The notes under the pieces were generated by a model, which saw only the letters and a list, made by a program, of their open reading frames with translations, was not told the DNA's origin and searched no databases. Made by a program: the position numbers and the translations under genes. Of a DNA stretch of 64,000 nucleotides, positions 53,843-63,585 are shown in pieces (position 1 is the stretch's first letter; each line of letters starts with the position of its first letter). The DNA comes from Sphingomonas sp. PP-CE-3A-406 (GTDB lineage: Bacteria > Pseudomonadota > Alphaproteobacteria > Sphingomonadales > Sphingomonadaceae): NCBI RefSeq assembly GCF_003688625.1, contig NZ_RCWY01000001.1, positions 1,302,001 through 1,366,000 on the forward strand, given 5' to 3'.

Positions 53843-54370
53843 ATGCCGATCGATGAAAGCCGGATTTTCCTGCCGGTGCGGATTGCCGTATTGACGGTGT
53901 CGGATACGCGTGGCCTTGCCGAGGATCGCTCGGGCGATACGCTGGTCGCGCGACTGACCGAGGCAGGCCACGTTCTCGCCGACCGCCGGATCGAGAAGGA
54001 CGACGTCGAGACGATCGTTTCACGCCTGCACGCCTGGATCGGCGATCCCGAGGTCGACTGCGTCATCACCACCGGCGGCACCGGCGTCACCGGCCGCGAC
54101 GTGACCCCGGAGGCGGTCGAGCAGGTCGCGGAGAAGATGATCCCGGGGTTCGGCGAACTCTTCCGCATGCTCAGCTACCAGACGATCGGCACCTCGACCG
54201 TCCAGTCGCGCGCGTGCGCCTGCGTGTCGCACGGCACCTATATCTTCGCGCTGCCGGGATCGACCGGCGCGGTGAAGGACGGCTGGGACGGCATTCTCCG
54301 CGACCAGCTCGACAGCCGCCACCGGCCCTGCAACTTCGTCGAGCTGATGCCGCGGCTGCTGGAACGGTAA
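53843..54370 (+). CDS. moaB: Molybdenum cofactor biosynthesis protein B
   Basis: A 175-aa MoaB/Mog-type protein: [20 protein letters not shown] near residue 14, the MPT-binding [18 protein letters not shown] near 75, and [20 protein letters not shown]. It adenylates or stabilises molybdopterin in Moco synthesis. ATG 53843 follows the transglycosylase stop by 5 bp and fits the family N-terminus; the open frame upstream is inside that gene. No other Moco gene is in the window. Confidence 0.92.
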   Translation: MPIDESRIFLPVRIAVLTVSDTRGLAEDRSGDTLVARLTEAGHVLADRRIEKDDVETIVSRLHAWIGDPEVDCVITTGGTGVTGRDVTPEAVEQVAEKMIPGFGELFRMLSYQTIGTSTVQSRACACVSHGTYIFALPGSTGAVKDGWDGILRDQLDSRHRPCNFVELMPRLLER

Positions 54371-54579
54371 ACGCACCAACCTTCCGTATCGCGCGCCAGA
54401 TCATGGTGTTGCGTTCGGTGCGTGATGCTAGCGGCCCTGGAAGAAATTCGACAAATTATGACGTTTTGTGAGTGCGTTGAAGGTAGCGTGTCGCTGTAGT
54501 AACAAACTGGCACACTCGGTGCATTGGTGATCAGGCAATCCGATCGGGTTGCAACGCCAACAATCCGAAGGACGCCCTC

Positions 54580-54849
54580 ATGTCATCGTTCATCCTCAAG
54601 AGCCTGATCGTCGCCACCGCGCTCGTCTCCGCCGCACCGGTTCTCGCTGCCGGTGGATCGCAACCGACGACCGAACTGAAATACGACGCGAAGACGCAGA
54701 AATACTGCGTGACCGATCCGGCCGTCACGGGCAGCCATCTTCAGCGCAAGACGTGCAAGACCGCGACGCAGTGGAGCGCCGACGGGCTCGACATGCCGAA
54801 GGCAGCGATCGGGGACACGAGGACGGTTGCGACGATCGTCGAGAAGTAA
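54580..54849 (+). CDS. Small secreted protein of unknown function
   Basis: An 89-aa protein with a clear signal peptide: charged start MSSFILK, hydrophobic SLIVATALVSAAP, cleavage after VLA. The mature part of about 65 aa has two Cys (KYCVTD and RKTCKTATQWSADGL), able to form one disulfide. AAGGA lies about 8 nt before ATG 54580. It stands alone between moaB and mtnP with its own 200-bp upstream region. No domain recognised. Confidence 0.75.
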   Translation: MSSFILKSLIVATALVSAAPVLAAGGSQPTTELKYDAKTQKYCVTDPAVTGSHLQRKTCKTATQWSADGLDMPKAAIGDTRTVATIVEK

Positions 54850-54955
54850 CCCGCAAACCGACGCTCGGGGCGACATGGCCAGCATGTCGCCCCGCCGTTC
54901 GAGGCTGAACCACCCTCCCCCTCGAGAGGGAGGATATCTCGACCGATCCTTCGCG

Positions 54956-55825
54956 CTAGCCGCGCAGGGCCCGGCCGGCGACCACGGCGAGCTTCGCAAC
55001 CAGAGCCGGATCGCGCGCGTCGCCGGCGGTGATGATCGCGCTGTCCAGGCAGGTATCGATCGGCGATGTCGGACGCTCCGCCGGTAACGCGCGGAGGAGC
55101 GCCATCACCATCGCGCGGGCCTTGGCCGCATTCGCGCCGAGTTGCGCGATCACCTGCGCGACGTCGACGCCAGCCTCATCTTCCCGCCAGCAATCGTAAT
55201 CCGTCACCATGCCGACCAGCGCATAGGGCAGCTCCGCCTCACGCGCGAGTTTCGCCTCGGGCATCGCGGTCATGCCGATCACGTCGCAGCCCCATTGGCG
55301 GTAGAGCCGGCTTTCCGCCCGCGTCGAGAATTGCGGGCCTTCCATCGCGAGATACGTGCCGCGGTCGTCGACCTGCGCGCCGGCTTCGCGCGCGGCGTCG
55401 GCGGCATAGCGCGACAGGCGCGGGCAGACCGGGTCGGCCATCGAGACGTGCGCGACGAGACCGGTGCCGAAGAAGCTCGACGGCCGCCCCTTGGTACGAT
55501 CGACGAACTGATCGACGACGGTGAAGCTGCCGGGCGGGCGCTGCTCGACGAGCGAGCCGACCGACGACACGGCCAGAACGTCGGTCACGCCGAGCCGCTT
55601 CAACGCATCGATGTTCGCGCGGGCGTTGATCTCGGAGGGGGAGATGCGGTGGCCTCGGCCGTGCCTTGGCAGAAACGCGACGCCGACATGGCCGACGCGG
55701 CCGGTGTAGATCGCGTCCGATGGCTCGCCCCACGGCGTCTCGACCGTCTGCCAGCGGCCATCCTCGACCCCGTCGACCGCGTACAGCCCCGAGCCGCCGA
55801 TGATCCCGATCGTCCAGCCGTTCAC
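54956..55825 (-). CDS. mtnP: S-methyl-5'-thioadenosine phosphorylase
   Basis: A 289-aa phosphorylase: WTIGIIGGSGLYAVDGVEDG at the start (phosphate loop), FLPRHGRGHRISPSEINARA, SSVGSLVEQRPPGSF, GPQFSTRAESRLYRQWGCDV, and MVTDYDCWRED. It splits methylthioadenosine from polyamine or homoserine lactone synthesis into adenine and methylthioribose-1-P. GTG 55825 overlaps the permease stop (GTGA), giving coupling to a transporter. The longer frame upstream is antisense to nothing useful and is rejected. Confidence 0.94.
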   Translation of the reverse strand: MNGWTIGIIGGSGLYAVDGVEDGRWQTVETPWGEPSDAIYTGRVGHVGVAFLPRHGRGHRISPSEINARANIDALKRLGVTDVLAVSSVGSLVEQRPPGSFTVVDQFVDRTKGRPSSFFGTGLVAHVSMADPVCPRLSRYAADAAREAGAQVDDRGTYLAMEGPQFSTRAESRLYRQWGCDVIGMTAMPEAKLAREAELPYALVGMVTDYDCWREDEAGVDVAQVIAQLGANAAKARAMVMALLRALPAERPTSPIDTCLDSAIITAGDARDPALVAKLAVVAGRALRG

Positions 55826-57213
55826 TCGGCGAGCGCCCTGGGCCGTGCGTAGACGAAGTAGATTGCGAGACCGAGCAGGTTCCATAATCCGAAATAGAGC
55901 TGCGTCTTGGAGGGGAGGCTGAAGAAGAGGTACAGGCAGCCGAGGATGCCGATCGTGCCGACCAGCGTCGCCGCCGGCGCGCGGAACGTCCGGATCGCAT
56001 CGGGCCCACGGCGGCGCATCACGAGCATGCACGCGCAGACCGCGACGAATGCAGCAAGCGTGCCCGCATTGGCTAGCGCGGCGATCTCGGCGAGCGGCAA
56101 CAGGCCTGCGATGACGGCAACGATCGCCGCGGTGATCCAGGTGATCCGCACGGGGGCACCTCGCTTGGAGACCTTGGCGAGGCTCAGCGGGAGCAGTCCG
56201 TCGCGTGCCATCGTGAAGAATATCCGGCTCTGGCCGAACAGGAAGGCGAGCAGCACCGTCGGCAAGGCGATCACGGCGGAGGCGCCGAGGAAGGTCGCGA
56301 ACCCCGGCCGGCCGATTTCGCGCAGGATCAGCGCGAGCGGCTCGGCGCTGCCGGCGAACTTGGTGTAGGACAGCGCGCCGACCGCGGCGACCGCGACCAG
56401 GATGTAGATCGCGATGCACGCGACCATCGATCCGACGATGCCGATCGCGAGATCGCGGCCCGGGTTCTTGGTCTCCTCCGCCGCGGTGGAGATCGCGTCG
56501 AAGCCATAGAACGCAAAGAAGATGATCGCCGCCGCCGCCATGACGCCGCGCTCGGCCCCGTCGGGCTGGACGGCCTTGGGGAAGCCGTAGGGCATGAACG
56601 GATGCAGGTTGGCGCTGTTAAAATAATGCAGCGCAATGAACACGAACACGGTCAGCGCGATCATCTTCACGCCGACGAGGACCGCGTTCAGCGTCGCACT
56701 CTCGCGCGTGCCGAACGACAGCACGCCGGCTACGACCGCGATGATGAAGATCGCCGGCACGTTGAGAATGCCGCCGAGTTCGGGGCTGAGCGTCAGCGCC
56801 TCGGGAAAGCCGAACGCACCGCGCAGCAACGGCGCCGCATAGCCCGACCAGCCGACCGCAACGGTCGACACGACGAGGGAGTATTCGAGGATCAGCGACC
56901 AGCCGATCACCCACGCGATCAGCTCGCCGAGCACGACATAGCTGTAGGTATACGCGCTGCCCGAGGCGGGGATCATCGTCGCCATCTCGGCATAGGCGAG
57001 CGCGGCGCAGGCACAGATCCCGCCGGCGATTATGAAGGAGAGGATCACCGCCGGCCCCGCGAGCCCCGCGCCGACGCCGATCAGCGTCAGGATGCCGGTG
57101 CCGACGATTCCACCGACGCCCATCGCCACCAGATGCGGCCACGACAGCGTCCGCGCGAGCTGATGCTCCGGCGGCTGCTCGGTGACGATTTTTCGGCGAA
57201 ACAGACTGGCCAC
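55822..57213 (-). CDS. APC-family amino acid permease, cationic amino acid transporter type
   Basis: A 463-aa permease with about 12 membrane helices. The N-terminal SWPHLVAMGVGGIVGTGILT is the APC helix 1 motif, followed by ALAYAEMATMIPASGSAYTY. IIFFAFYGFDAISTAAEETK is the helix 6 motif of CAT-type carriers. GTG 57213 with GAGG 8 nt upstream. Co-translated with mtnP, so its substrate may relate to methionine or polyamine salvage, but that is inference. Confidence 0.9.
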   Translation of the reverse strand: MASLFRRKIVTEQPPEHQLARTLSWPHLVAMGVGGIVGTGILTLIGVGAGLAGPAVILSFIIAGGICACAALAYAEMATMIPASGSAYTYSYVVLGELIAWVIGWSLILEYSLVVSTVAVGWSGYAAPLLRGAFGFPEALTLSPELGGILNVPAIFIIAVVAGVLSFGTRESATLNAVLVGVKMIALTVFVFIALHYFNSANLHPFMPYGFPKAVQPDGAERGVMAAAAIIFFAFYGFDAISTAAEETKNPGRDLAIGIVGSMVACIAIYILVAVAAVGALSYTKFAGSAEPLALILREIGRPGFATFLGASAVIALPTVLLAFLFGQSRIFFTMARDGLLPLSLAKVSKRGAPVRITWITAAIVAVIAGLLPLAEIAALANAGTLAAFVAVCACMLVMRRRGPDAIRTFRAPAATLVGTIGILGCLYLFFSLPSKTQLYFGLWNLLGLAIYFVYARPRALAE

Positions 57214-57307
57214 GGATATCCCCTCTTCTTTGGCGCGGGGAGTGGCACAGGTGGGGCGCGGCGGGCAAGTTCGGCGACCTTGCCAGCCCCGGTTGCCGCC
57301 CTCCCCC

Positions 57308-57406
57308 CGTCATGCCGGGCTCGTTCCGGCATCCACTGTTCCGCATATTCGAGAGATTTGAGTTCGCGGAAGGGTGGACCCCGGAACCAGTCCGGGGTGA
57401 CGGAGC
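57308..57406. repeat. Family F repeat
   Basis: Starts CGTCATGCCGGGCTCGTTCC and ends GGAACCAGTCCGGGGTGACG; closely matches the copy at 34220-34317. It lies upstream of the permease. Confidence 0.86.
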
Positions 57407-57430
57407 TATGGGGCACCGTCTCGACCCAAT

Positions 57431-57487
57431 CCTTGTTCTCCCGCGAAGGCGGGAGCCCAGCCTGGGTCCCTGCCTTCGCGGGGACAC
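57431..57487. repeat. Family A palindromic repeat downstream of sufA
   Basis: TTGTTCTCCCGCGAAGGCGG and CCTGCCTTCGCGGGGACACA around AGCCCAGCCTGGGT; same subtype as the copy at 3937. It starts 21 bp beyond the sufA stop and could end the suf transcript. Confidence 0.86.
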
Positions 57488-57507
57488 AAACTAGCTAACG
57501 CTGGAAC

Positions 57508-57861
57508 TCAAACGGTGAAGCTTTCCCCGCACCCGCACGCGCCCTTGGCGTTGGGGTTCTGGAACACGAACCCTGCGGTAAAGTCGTCCTCCACCCAGTC
57601 CATTGTCGAGCCGATCAGATACAGGATCGACCCGCCATCGACGAACAAGGTCCCCCCCGGCGTATCGATCCGCTCGTCGAAAGGTTTGGCCTCGGTGACG
57701 TAATCGACCGAATAGGCCAGCCCCGAACACCCACGCTTCGGCGTCGACAACTTCACCCCGATCGCATCTTCCGGAGCCCGAGCCATCAGGTCGGCGATCC
57801 GCGCATGCGCCGTCGCCGTCAGGTTCAGCGCCGCCGGCCGTGCTCGCAATGTCGTCGCCAT
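57508..57861 (-). CDS. sufA: Iron-sulfur cluster assembly accessory protein, SufA/IscA type
   Basis: A 117-aa A-type carrier: the three cluster Cys are visible in KRGCSGLAYSVDY and CGCGESF at the C-terminus. It takes clusters from SufBCD and hands them to target proteins. ATG 57861 with AAGGA 7 nt upstream is preferred over TTG 57867. Last gene of the suf operon; a family C repeat separates it from the SufT-like gene. Confidence 0.93.
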   Translation of the reverse strand: MATTLRARPAALNLTATAHARIADLMARAPEDAIGVKLSTPKRGCSGLAYSVDYVTEAKPFDERIDTPGGTLFVDGGSILYLIGSTMDWVEDDFTAGFVFQNPNAKGACGCGESFTV

Positions 57862-57877
57862 CACCAATTCCTTCTGC

Positions 57878-57969
57878 TCCCCTCCCGCCTGCGGGAGGGG
57901 TTGGGGGAGGGCTTGAACAGCAGCGTTCCGCTCTCCCCTCCCCTAACCCCTCCCGCAAGCGGGAGGGGA
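57878..57969. repeat. Family C palindromic repeat inside the suf operon
   Basis: Arms CCCCTCCCGCCTGCGGGAGG and CCCTCCCGCAAGCGGGAGGG; inner GGGGTTGGGGGAGGG/CCCCTCCCCTAACCCC. It fills the gap between SufT-like and sufA. Confidence 0.86.
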
Positions 57970-57973
57970 ATTG

Positions 57974-58435
57974 TTACAGCATGCCCAACTCGAGCTTCGC
58001 CTCGTCCGACATCTTCTGCGGATCCCAGGGCGGATCCCAGACCAGGTTCACTTCGGCAAACCCGACCCCCGGCACCGATCCGACGCGCATCTCGACCTCT
58101 GCCGGCATCGACTCCGCGACAGGACAGTTCGGTGTGGTCAGCGTCATCGCCACCACCGCATGCCCGTCCTCGGTCACCTCGACGCCGTAAATCAGCCCCA
58201 GGTCATAGATGTTCACCGGGATCTCGGGATCGTAGATCTCCTTCAGCGCATCGATGATCGCATCGTACACCGCGCCACCGGGCTCGCCGGGCGAGTCCAC
58301 CTGCGGCTTCTGCGCCAGGAAGCCCGCGAGATAATCCCGCTTGCGCTCCGCGTCGGAGTCCGTCTCCATCACGACGCGCGCCTTGGGCGGCGATGCGACC
58401 GCATCCACTTCCTCGATCTCGAACCGATCGGTCAT
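57974..58435 (-). CDS. sufT: SUF system Fe-S assembly protein, SufT-like (MIP18/DUF59)
   Basis: A 153-aa protein. The MIP18 domain (about 50-150) has ALKEIYDPEIPVNIYDLGLI and MTLTTPNCPVAESMPAEVE with the conserved Cys, then NLVWDPPWDPQKMSDEAKLE. Family members help cluster delivery. An N-terminal extension of about 50 residues is charged and variable. The ATG overlaps the sufS stop by 4 nt. Confidence 0.9.
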   Translation of the reverse strand: MTDRFEIEEVDAVASPPKARVVMETDSDAERKRDYLAGFLAQKPQVDSPGEPGGAVYDAIIDALKEIYDPEIPVNIYDLGLIYGVEVTEDGHAVVAMTLTTPNCPVAESMPAEVEMRVGSVPGVGFAEVNLVWDPPWDPQKMSDEAKLELGML

Positions 58436-59646
58436 TTGAAGATCCTCGTTACTCGCTCGATACCGCGCACCAGCGCCTCGACGTCCGCCGGCCCGTTATA
58501 CACGCCGAAACTCGCGCGTGCCGTCGCCTCGACGCCCAGCGCCTCCATCAGCGGCTGCGCGCAGTGATGGCCGGCACGGATCGCGACGCGCTCCTCGTCC
58601 AATATGGTGCCGATGTCGTGCGGATGAACCCCCTCGATCGTGAAGCTCACGATCCCCGCCGAGTCCGCCGGACCATAGAGGCGCACAGAATTGATCCCCG
58701 ACAGCGCCTCGCGCGTCGCCGTGACCAGCGCCGTCTCGTGCGCGTGGATCGCGTCGAGCCCGATGCTCTCGACATAGTCGATCGCCGCATGCAGCCCGAG
58801 CGCGCCGACGATATGCGGCGTCCCCGCCTCGAACCGTCCCGGCGGCGGCGCATAGGTGGTCTTCGCAAACGATACCTTGTCGATCATCGACCCACCACCC
58901 TGGTACGGCGGCATCGCGTCGAGCAATTCAGGCTTGGCCCACAGCACGCCGATCCCGGTCGGCCCGTACAGCTTGTGCCCGGAGAACACGTAGAAATCGC
59001 AGCCGATCGCCTTCACGTCGACCATGATCCGCGGCACCGACTGGCACCCGTCGAGCAGGATCTTCGCGCCGACCGAATGCGCGATCTCGGTCGCGCGCCT
59101 GGCGTCGAGCACCGAGCCGAGCACATTCGAGACATGCCCGAGCGCGACCAGCTTGTGCGCCGGCGTGATCATCCGCTCCATCGCGTCGAGATCGATGCGG
59201 TGGTCGGGCGTCAACGGCAACACGTCGATCGCGACGCCGCGCGCTTCCGCGATCATCTGCCACGGAACGATGTTCGAATGATGCTCGAGCATGGAGAGCA
59301 GGATGCGGTCGCCCGCCTTCAACTGCGTCCCTGCCCAGCACTGCGCGACCAGATTGATCGCCTCAGTCGCACCACGCACGAACACGATCTCGTCGGGAGA
59401 GCCAGCGCCGATGAACCGCGCGACGGCCTTACGCGCCGCTTCGTACGCGACCGTCATATCGGCGGACCGCTGGTACACGCCGCGGTGCACGGTGGCGTAG
59501 GTCTCTCCATACGCGCGCGTAATCGCATCGACCACGACCTGCGGCTTCTGCGCAGTCGCAGCGGTATCGAGATACGCCCAGCCCTCAGGGATCGCCGGGA
59601 AGTCCGACAGGCGGTCGAGCGGGCGCGTTTGGGTCAGCATGGTCAT
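58432..59646 (-). CDS. sufS: Cysteine desulfurase SufS
   Basis: A 404-aa PLP enzyme. The PLP Lys is in FYVFSGHKLYGPTGIGVLW (near residue 230) and the persulfide Cys in RAGHHCAQPLMEALGV (near 365), both as in group II desulfurases. It passes sulfur to SufBCD. Two ATGs (59646 and 59640) are possible. The purine-rich GGGAGGGGGGAAG in front of 59646 is the edge of a family C repeat, so repeat DNA supplies the SD. No sufE gene is visible next to it. Confidence 0.95.
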   Translation of the reverse strand: MTMLTQTRPLDRLSDFPAIPEGWAYLDTAATAQKPQVVVDAITRAYGETYATVHRGVYQRSADMTVAYEAARKAVARFIGAGSPDEIVFVRGATEAINLVAQCWAGTQLKAGDRILLSMLEHHSNIVPWQMIAEARGVAIDVLPLTPDHRIDLDAMERMITPAHKLVALGHVSNVLGSVLDARRATEIAHSVGAKILLDGCQSVPRIMVDVKAIGCDFYVFSGHKLYGPTGIGVLWAKPELLDAMPPYQGGGSMIDKVSFAKTTYAPPPGRFEAGTPHIVGALGLHAAIDYVESIGLDAIHAHETALVTATREALSGINSVRLYGPADSAGIVSFTIEGVHPHDIGTILDEERVAIRAGHHCAQPLMEALGVEATARASFGVYNGPADVEALVRGIERVTRIFK

Positions 59647-59649
59647 CTT

Positions 59650-59756
59650 CCCCCCTCCCTGAAAGGGAGGGGTCGGGGGTGGGTCGGCTGCTGGGACTCG
59701 GTGACGCCAGCCAAAGGGCCAACCCACCCCCAGCCCCTCCCTTCCAGGGAGGGGAG
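59650..59756. repeat. Family C palindromic repeat between sufD and sufS
   Basis: Arms CCCCCTCCCTGAAAGGGAGGGG and CCCCTCCCTTCCAGGGAGGGG; inner GGGGGTGGGT/ACCCACCCCC. Same subtype as the one inside glyS. Its edge forms the sufS SD. Confidence 0.88.
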
Positions 59757-59770
59757 CGCGTTGCGCCCGT

Positions 59771-60990
59771 TCACAACGCTCGCTCCAGCCACGCATCGGC
59801 GTCCGCCACGAAAGCCTCGCGCACCGTCTCGTCCGCGATCTGCACGAACGCATCCCCGACGAATGCGCGCGTGAGCAGCGCCTGCGCCTTGGCATGCGGG
59901 ATGCCGCGGCTCTGCATGTAGAACAGCGCGCGCTGATCGAGTTCGCCGACCGTCGCGCCGTGCGCGCACTTCACGTCGTCCGCGAAAATCTCCAGCTCGG
60001 GCTTCAGGTTCACCGTCGCGGTCCGCTGCAACAGCAACCCGCGCAACGACTGCACCCCGTCGGTCTTCTGCGCATCGCGCGCCACCTCGACCCGCGCCGC
60101 AAGGCTCGCCGTAGATTTGTCCGCAGCGACCGCACGCCAGATCTGCTTGCTCTGTCCGTTCAGCGCCGCATGCCGCACCGACACCGCGCACTCCTGCCGC
60201 TGGTCGTTCCGCGTCAGCAACGCGCCGCCATATTCGGCAAACGCATCGTCGCCCGTCACCGTGATCGCCCCATCGATCCGCGTCCCGGCATCGCCCGCGC
60301 CCAACACAGTGACGATCAGGCTCGCCTCAGCACCGATCTCGACCTCGTCGCGCAACGACACGAAACCACCGGCCTGAAGCAACCGTACCGCCCGCGTAAG
60401 TTTGGCACCCTTGCCAAGCACGATCCGCGTCGACCGGTTCGACCAGCCAGCCCCGACATACGTCTCGACGACCGACGCGCTCGCGCCATTGGCCAGCACG
60501 ATCTCGGCCGGAAGCTGATTGTCGCCACCCGTGGCGATGTGGACGATCTGGATCAGTTCGGCCGTCGCATCCGCGTCGACGCGCAAGGACCAGCCCAGCC
60601 CGGTCGTCCGACGCCCAAGCGCGTGCGATCCGCCGTCAATGGGAACGATCGTGACATGCCGCAGATCTCTGCGCCCCTCGTCGAGAACGCCATCGACGAA
60701 CACCGCCCGCGCACCCGGCAAGTCGAGAAACCACTCGCCAGCATCCAGCGCAACGCCGCGCGGCAACTCCGCCGCCGCCGCAATCGCCGCCGGATCACCC
60801 CAGCGCCAGGATTCCTCGCGGGTGGAAGGAAGTTCGATCCTGAAATCCTCCCCGGCACGGGGAGGGGGACCGCGACGCGTAGCGGCGGGGTGAAGGGGGG
60901 CTTCCACAGACGCTACGTCCAGCGGAGAACCCCCTCCACCAGCTTCGCTGGTCCCCCTCCCCGTACCGGGGAGGATTTGCGACAGGCTAC

Positions 60991-60994
<4 letters not shown>
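59771..60994 (-). CDS. sufD: Fe-S cluster assembly protein SufD with a repeat-encoded N-terminal insert
   Basis: A 407-aa member of the SufBCD scaffold. The beta-helix core and C-terminal block are normal: GELDQRALFYMQSRGIPHAK, ALLTRAFVGDAF, and conserved His in KCAHGATVGE. Residues 7-50 are the 44-residue translation of a family D repeat, inserted after MSSLSQ and before the usual LPSTREESWRWGD. Start GTG 60994 overlaps the sufC stop (GTGA), so the insert must be translated if SufD is made. Confidence 0.93.
60845..60976 (-). repeat. Family D repeat inside sufD (132 nt, in frame)
   Basis: Read on the coding strand it starts ATCCTCCCCGGTACGGGGAG and ends GTGCCGGGGAGGAT. It gives ILPGTGRGTSEAGGGG at its start, identical to the glyS copy, and PLHP and GPPP.AGE at the same positions later. 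Confidence 0.9.
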
Positions 60995-61734
<740 letters not shown>

Positions 61735-61744
61735 TTAGATTTCT

Positions 61745-61939
61745 TTAGAAAAAATTGCTTCGCGACGAGCCAATAGCCGCCGCAACATATTCCTTAAGCG
61801 TGGCGCCTTCAAAAGACTCGCGCTGAACCTTTTTATCAACAAACCAAACGCAGTGAACCAATTCATCTGAAAGTGATTCAACAGTCATCTTTTCGCCGCC
61901 GGATTTTAACCGAACAACATCTCCAGGTTTAAAGCTCAT
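61745..61939 (-). CDS. YodC-like (DUF2158) small protein inside the suf operon
   Basis: A 64-aa protein starting MSFKPGDVVRLKSGGEKMTV, the DUF2158/YodC signature, followed by CVWFVDKKVQRESFEGATLK. AGGAG lies 8 nt before ATG 61939. GC content is about 45% by eye, far below the flanking suf genes, and codons are AT-ending. It sits between sufB and sufC, 31 and 10 bp away. Probably a recent insertion; no link to Fe-S assembly is known to me. Confidence 0.88.
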   Translation of the reverse strand: MSFKPGDVVRLKSGGEKMTVESLSDELVHCVWFVDKKVQRESFEGATLKEYVAAAIGSSRSNFF

Positions 61940-61970
61940 TGTTACCACTCCTGTTTTAGACAAAAAGAAT

Positions 61971-63464
61971 TTAGCCTACGCTACCTTCCAACGAAATCCC
62001 CAGCAGCTTCTGCGCCTCAACCGCGAACTCCATCGGCAGCTGCTGCAGCACCTCCCGCGCAAAGCCATTCACGATCAGCGCGACCGCCGCCTCCTGGTCC
62101 AGCCCGCGCGACATCGCGTAGAACAGCTGGTCCTCGGAGATCTTCGACGTCGTCGCCTCGTGTTCGATCTGCGCGGACGGGTTGCGGACCTCGATATACG
62201 GCACGGTATGCGCGCCGCACTGGTCGCCGAGCAGCAGGCTGTCGCACTGCGTGAAGTTCCGCACGCCCTCCGCGGTCGGCGCGACGCGCACCAGCCCGCG
62301 GTACGTGTTGTCCGAACGCCCCGCCGAAATCCCCTTCGACACGATCGTCGATCGCGTGTTCTTGCCGAGGTGAATCATCTTCGTGCCGGTATCGGCCTGC
62401 TGGCGATTGTTCGTCACCGCGACCGAATAGAACTCGCCGACCGAGCCGTCGCCGAGCAGCACGCACGACGGGTATTTCCATGTGATCGCGCTGCCGGTCT
62501 CGACCTGGGTCCAGCTCACCTTCGAGTTCTTGCCCTGGCACAACGCACGCTTGGTGACGAAATTATAGATCCCGCCGACGCCGTTCTCGTCGCCCGGATA
62601 CCAGTTCTGCACAGTCGAATATTTGATCTCGGCATCGTCGAGCACGACAAGTTCGACCACCGCCGCATGCAGCTGGTTCTCGTCGCGCATCGGCGCGGTG
62701 CAGCCCTCAAGATACGAGACGTACGAGCCCTTGTCGGCGACGATCAGCGTGCGTTCGAACTGCCCGGTATTCTCGGCGTTGATGCGGAAATAGGTCGACA
62801 GCTCCATTGGGCAACGGACGCCCTCCGGGATGTAGACGAACGTCCCGTCGGAGAAGACCGCCGAGTTCAGCGTCGCGAAATAGTTATCGCGCTGTGGCAC
62901 GACCTTGCCGAGCCACTTCCGGACGAGCTCGGGATATTCCTTGATCGCCTCGGAGATCGAGCGGAAGATCACGCCCGCAGCCTCGAGCTCCTTGCGGAAC
63001 GTGGTCGCGACCGAGACGCTGTCGAACACCGCATCCACCGCGACGCGACGCTTGGGCGTGCCGTCCTCGTTCAGCGGATCCTCGACAACGCCGGCCAGCA
63101 TCTTCTGCTCGCCGATCGGAATGCCGAGCTTCTCGTAGACTCGCAGGATCTCCGGATCGACCTCGTCGAGCGATCCGAGTTTTGGCTTCGCCTTGGGCTC
63201 GGCGTAATAATACGCGTCCTGGTAATCGATCGGGGGCACGTTGAGCTTCGACCAGTCGGGCGCCTCCATCGTCTGCCACAACGCGAACGCCTTCAGCCGC
63301 CAGTCGAGCATCCAGGCAGGCTCGCCCTTCTTGGCGGAAATGAAGCGCACCGTGTCTTCCGACAGACCCTTCGGCGCGAATTCCTGTTCGATGTCCGAGG
63401 AGAAGCCCCACTCGTACGTCTTGTTCGCGGCGGCGTATGCCTCTGCGTTCCGGGTAGCCATCAT
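61971..63464 (-). CDS. sufB: Fe-S cluster assembly protein SufB
   Basis: A 497-aa scaffold (E. coli 495 aa). Family blocks: [20 protein letters not shown], the beta-helix region with [58 protein letters not shown], and [24 protein letters not shown] lies about 5 nt before ATG 63464 (MMATRNAE); ATG 63461 is equally possible. A family G repeat separates it from the regulator gene. Confidence 0.96.
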   Translation of the reverse strand: MMATRNAEAYAAANKTYEWGFSSDIEQEFAPKGLSEDTVRFISAKKGEPAWMLDWRLKAFALWQTMEAPDWSKLNVPPIDYQDAYYYAEPKAKPKLGSLDEVDPEILRVYEKLGIPIGEQKMLAGVVEDPLNEDGTPKRRVAVDAVFDSVSVATTFRKELEAAGVIFRSISEAIKEYPELVRKWLGKVVPQRDNYFATLNSAVFSDGTFVYIPEGVRCPMELSTYFRINAENTGQFERTLIVADKGSYVSYLEGCTAPMRDENQLHAAVVELVVLDDAEIKYSTVQNWYPGDENGVGGIYNFVTKRALCQGKNSKVSWTQVETGSAITWKYPSCVLLGDGSVGEFYSVAVTNNRQQADTGTKMIHLGKNTRSTIVSKGISAGRSDNTYRGLVRVAPTAEGVRNFTQCDSLLLGDQCGAHTVPYIEVRNPSAQIEHEATTSKISEDQLFYAMSRGLDQEAAVALIVNGFAREVLQQLPMEFAVEAQKLLGISLEGSVG

Positions 63465-63499
63465 TCCATCTCCGCCGCAACGCGGCTCTCTAAAAACTC

Positions 63500-63571
63500 G
63501 GCGATCTCTGCGTCTCTGCGCGAGCAAAATTCTTTGCGCGCAGAGGCGCAGAGATCGCGGAGGAAGGGGTA
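63500..63571. repeat. Family G inverted repeat upstream of sufB
   Basis: Arms GCGATCTCTGCGTCTCTGCG and CGCAGAGGCGCAGAGATCGC face each other around CGAGCAAAATTCTTTG. Related to the glyQ-glyS spacer element. Confidence 0.82.
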
Positions 63572-63585
63572 AGGCGCTTCGCGCG

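Noticed and set aside
54956..56419. Long minus-strand frame extending mtnP by about 200 codons
   Set aside because: The extension lies inside the permease gene in another frame; the MTA phosphorylase motif begins at GTG 55825.
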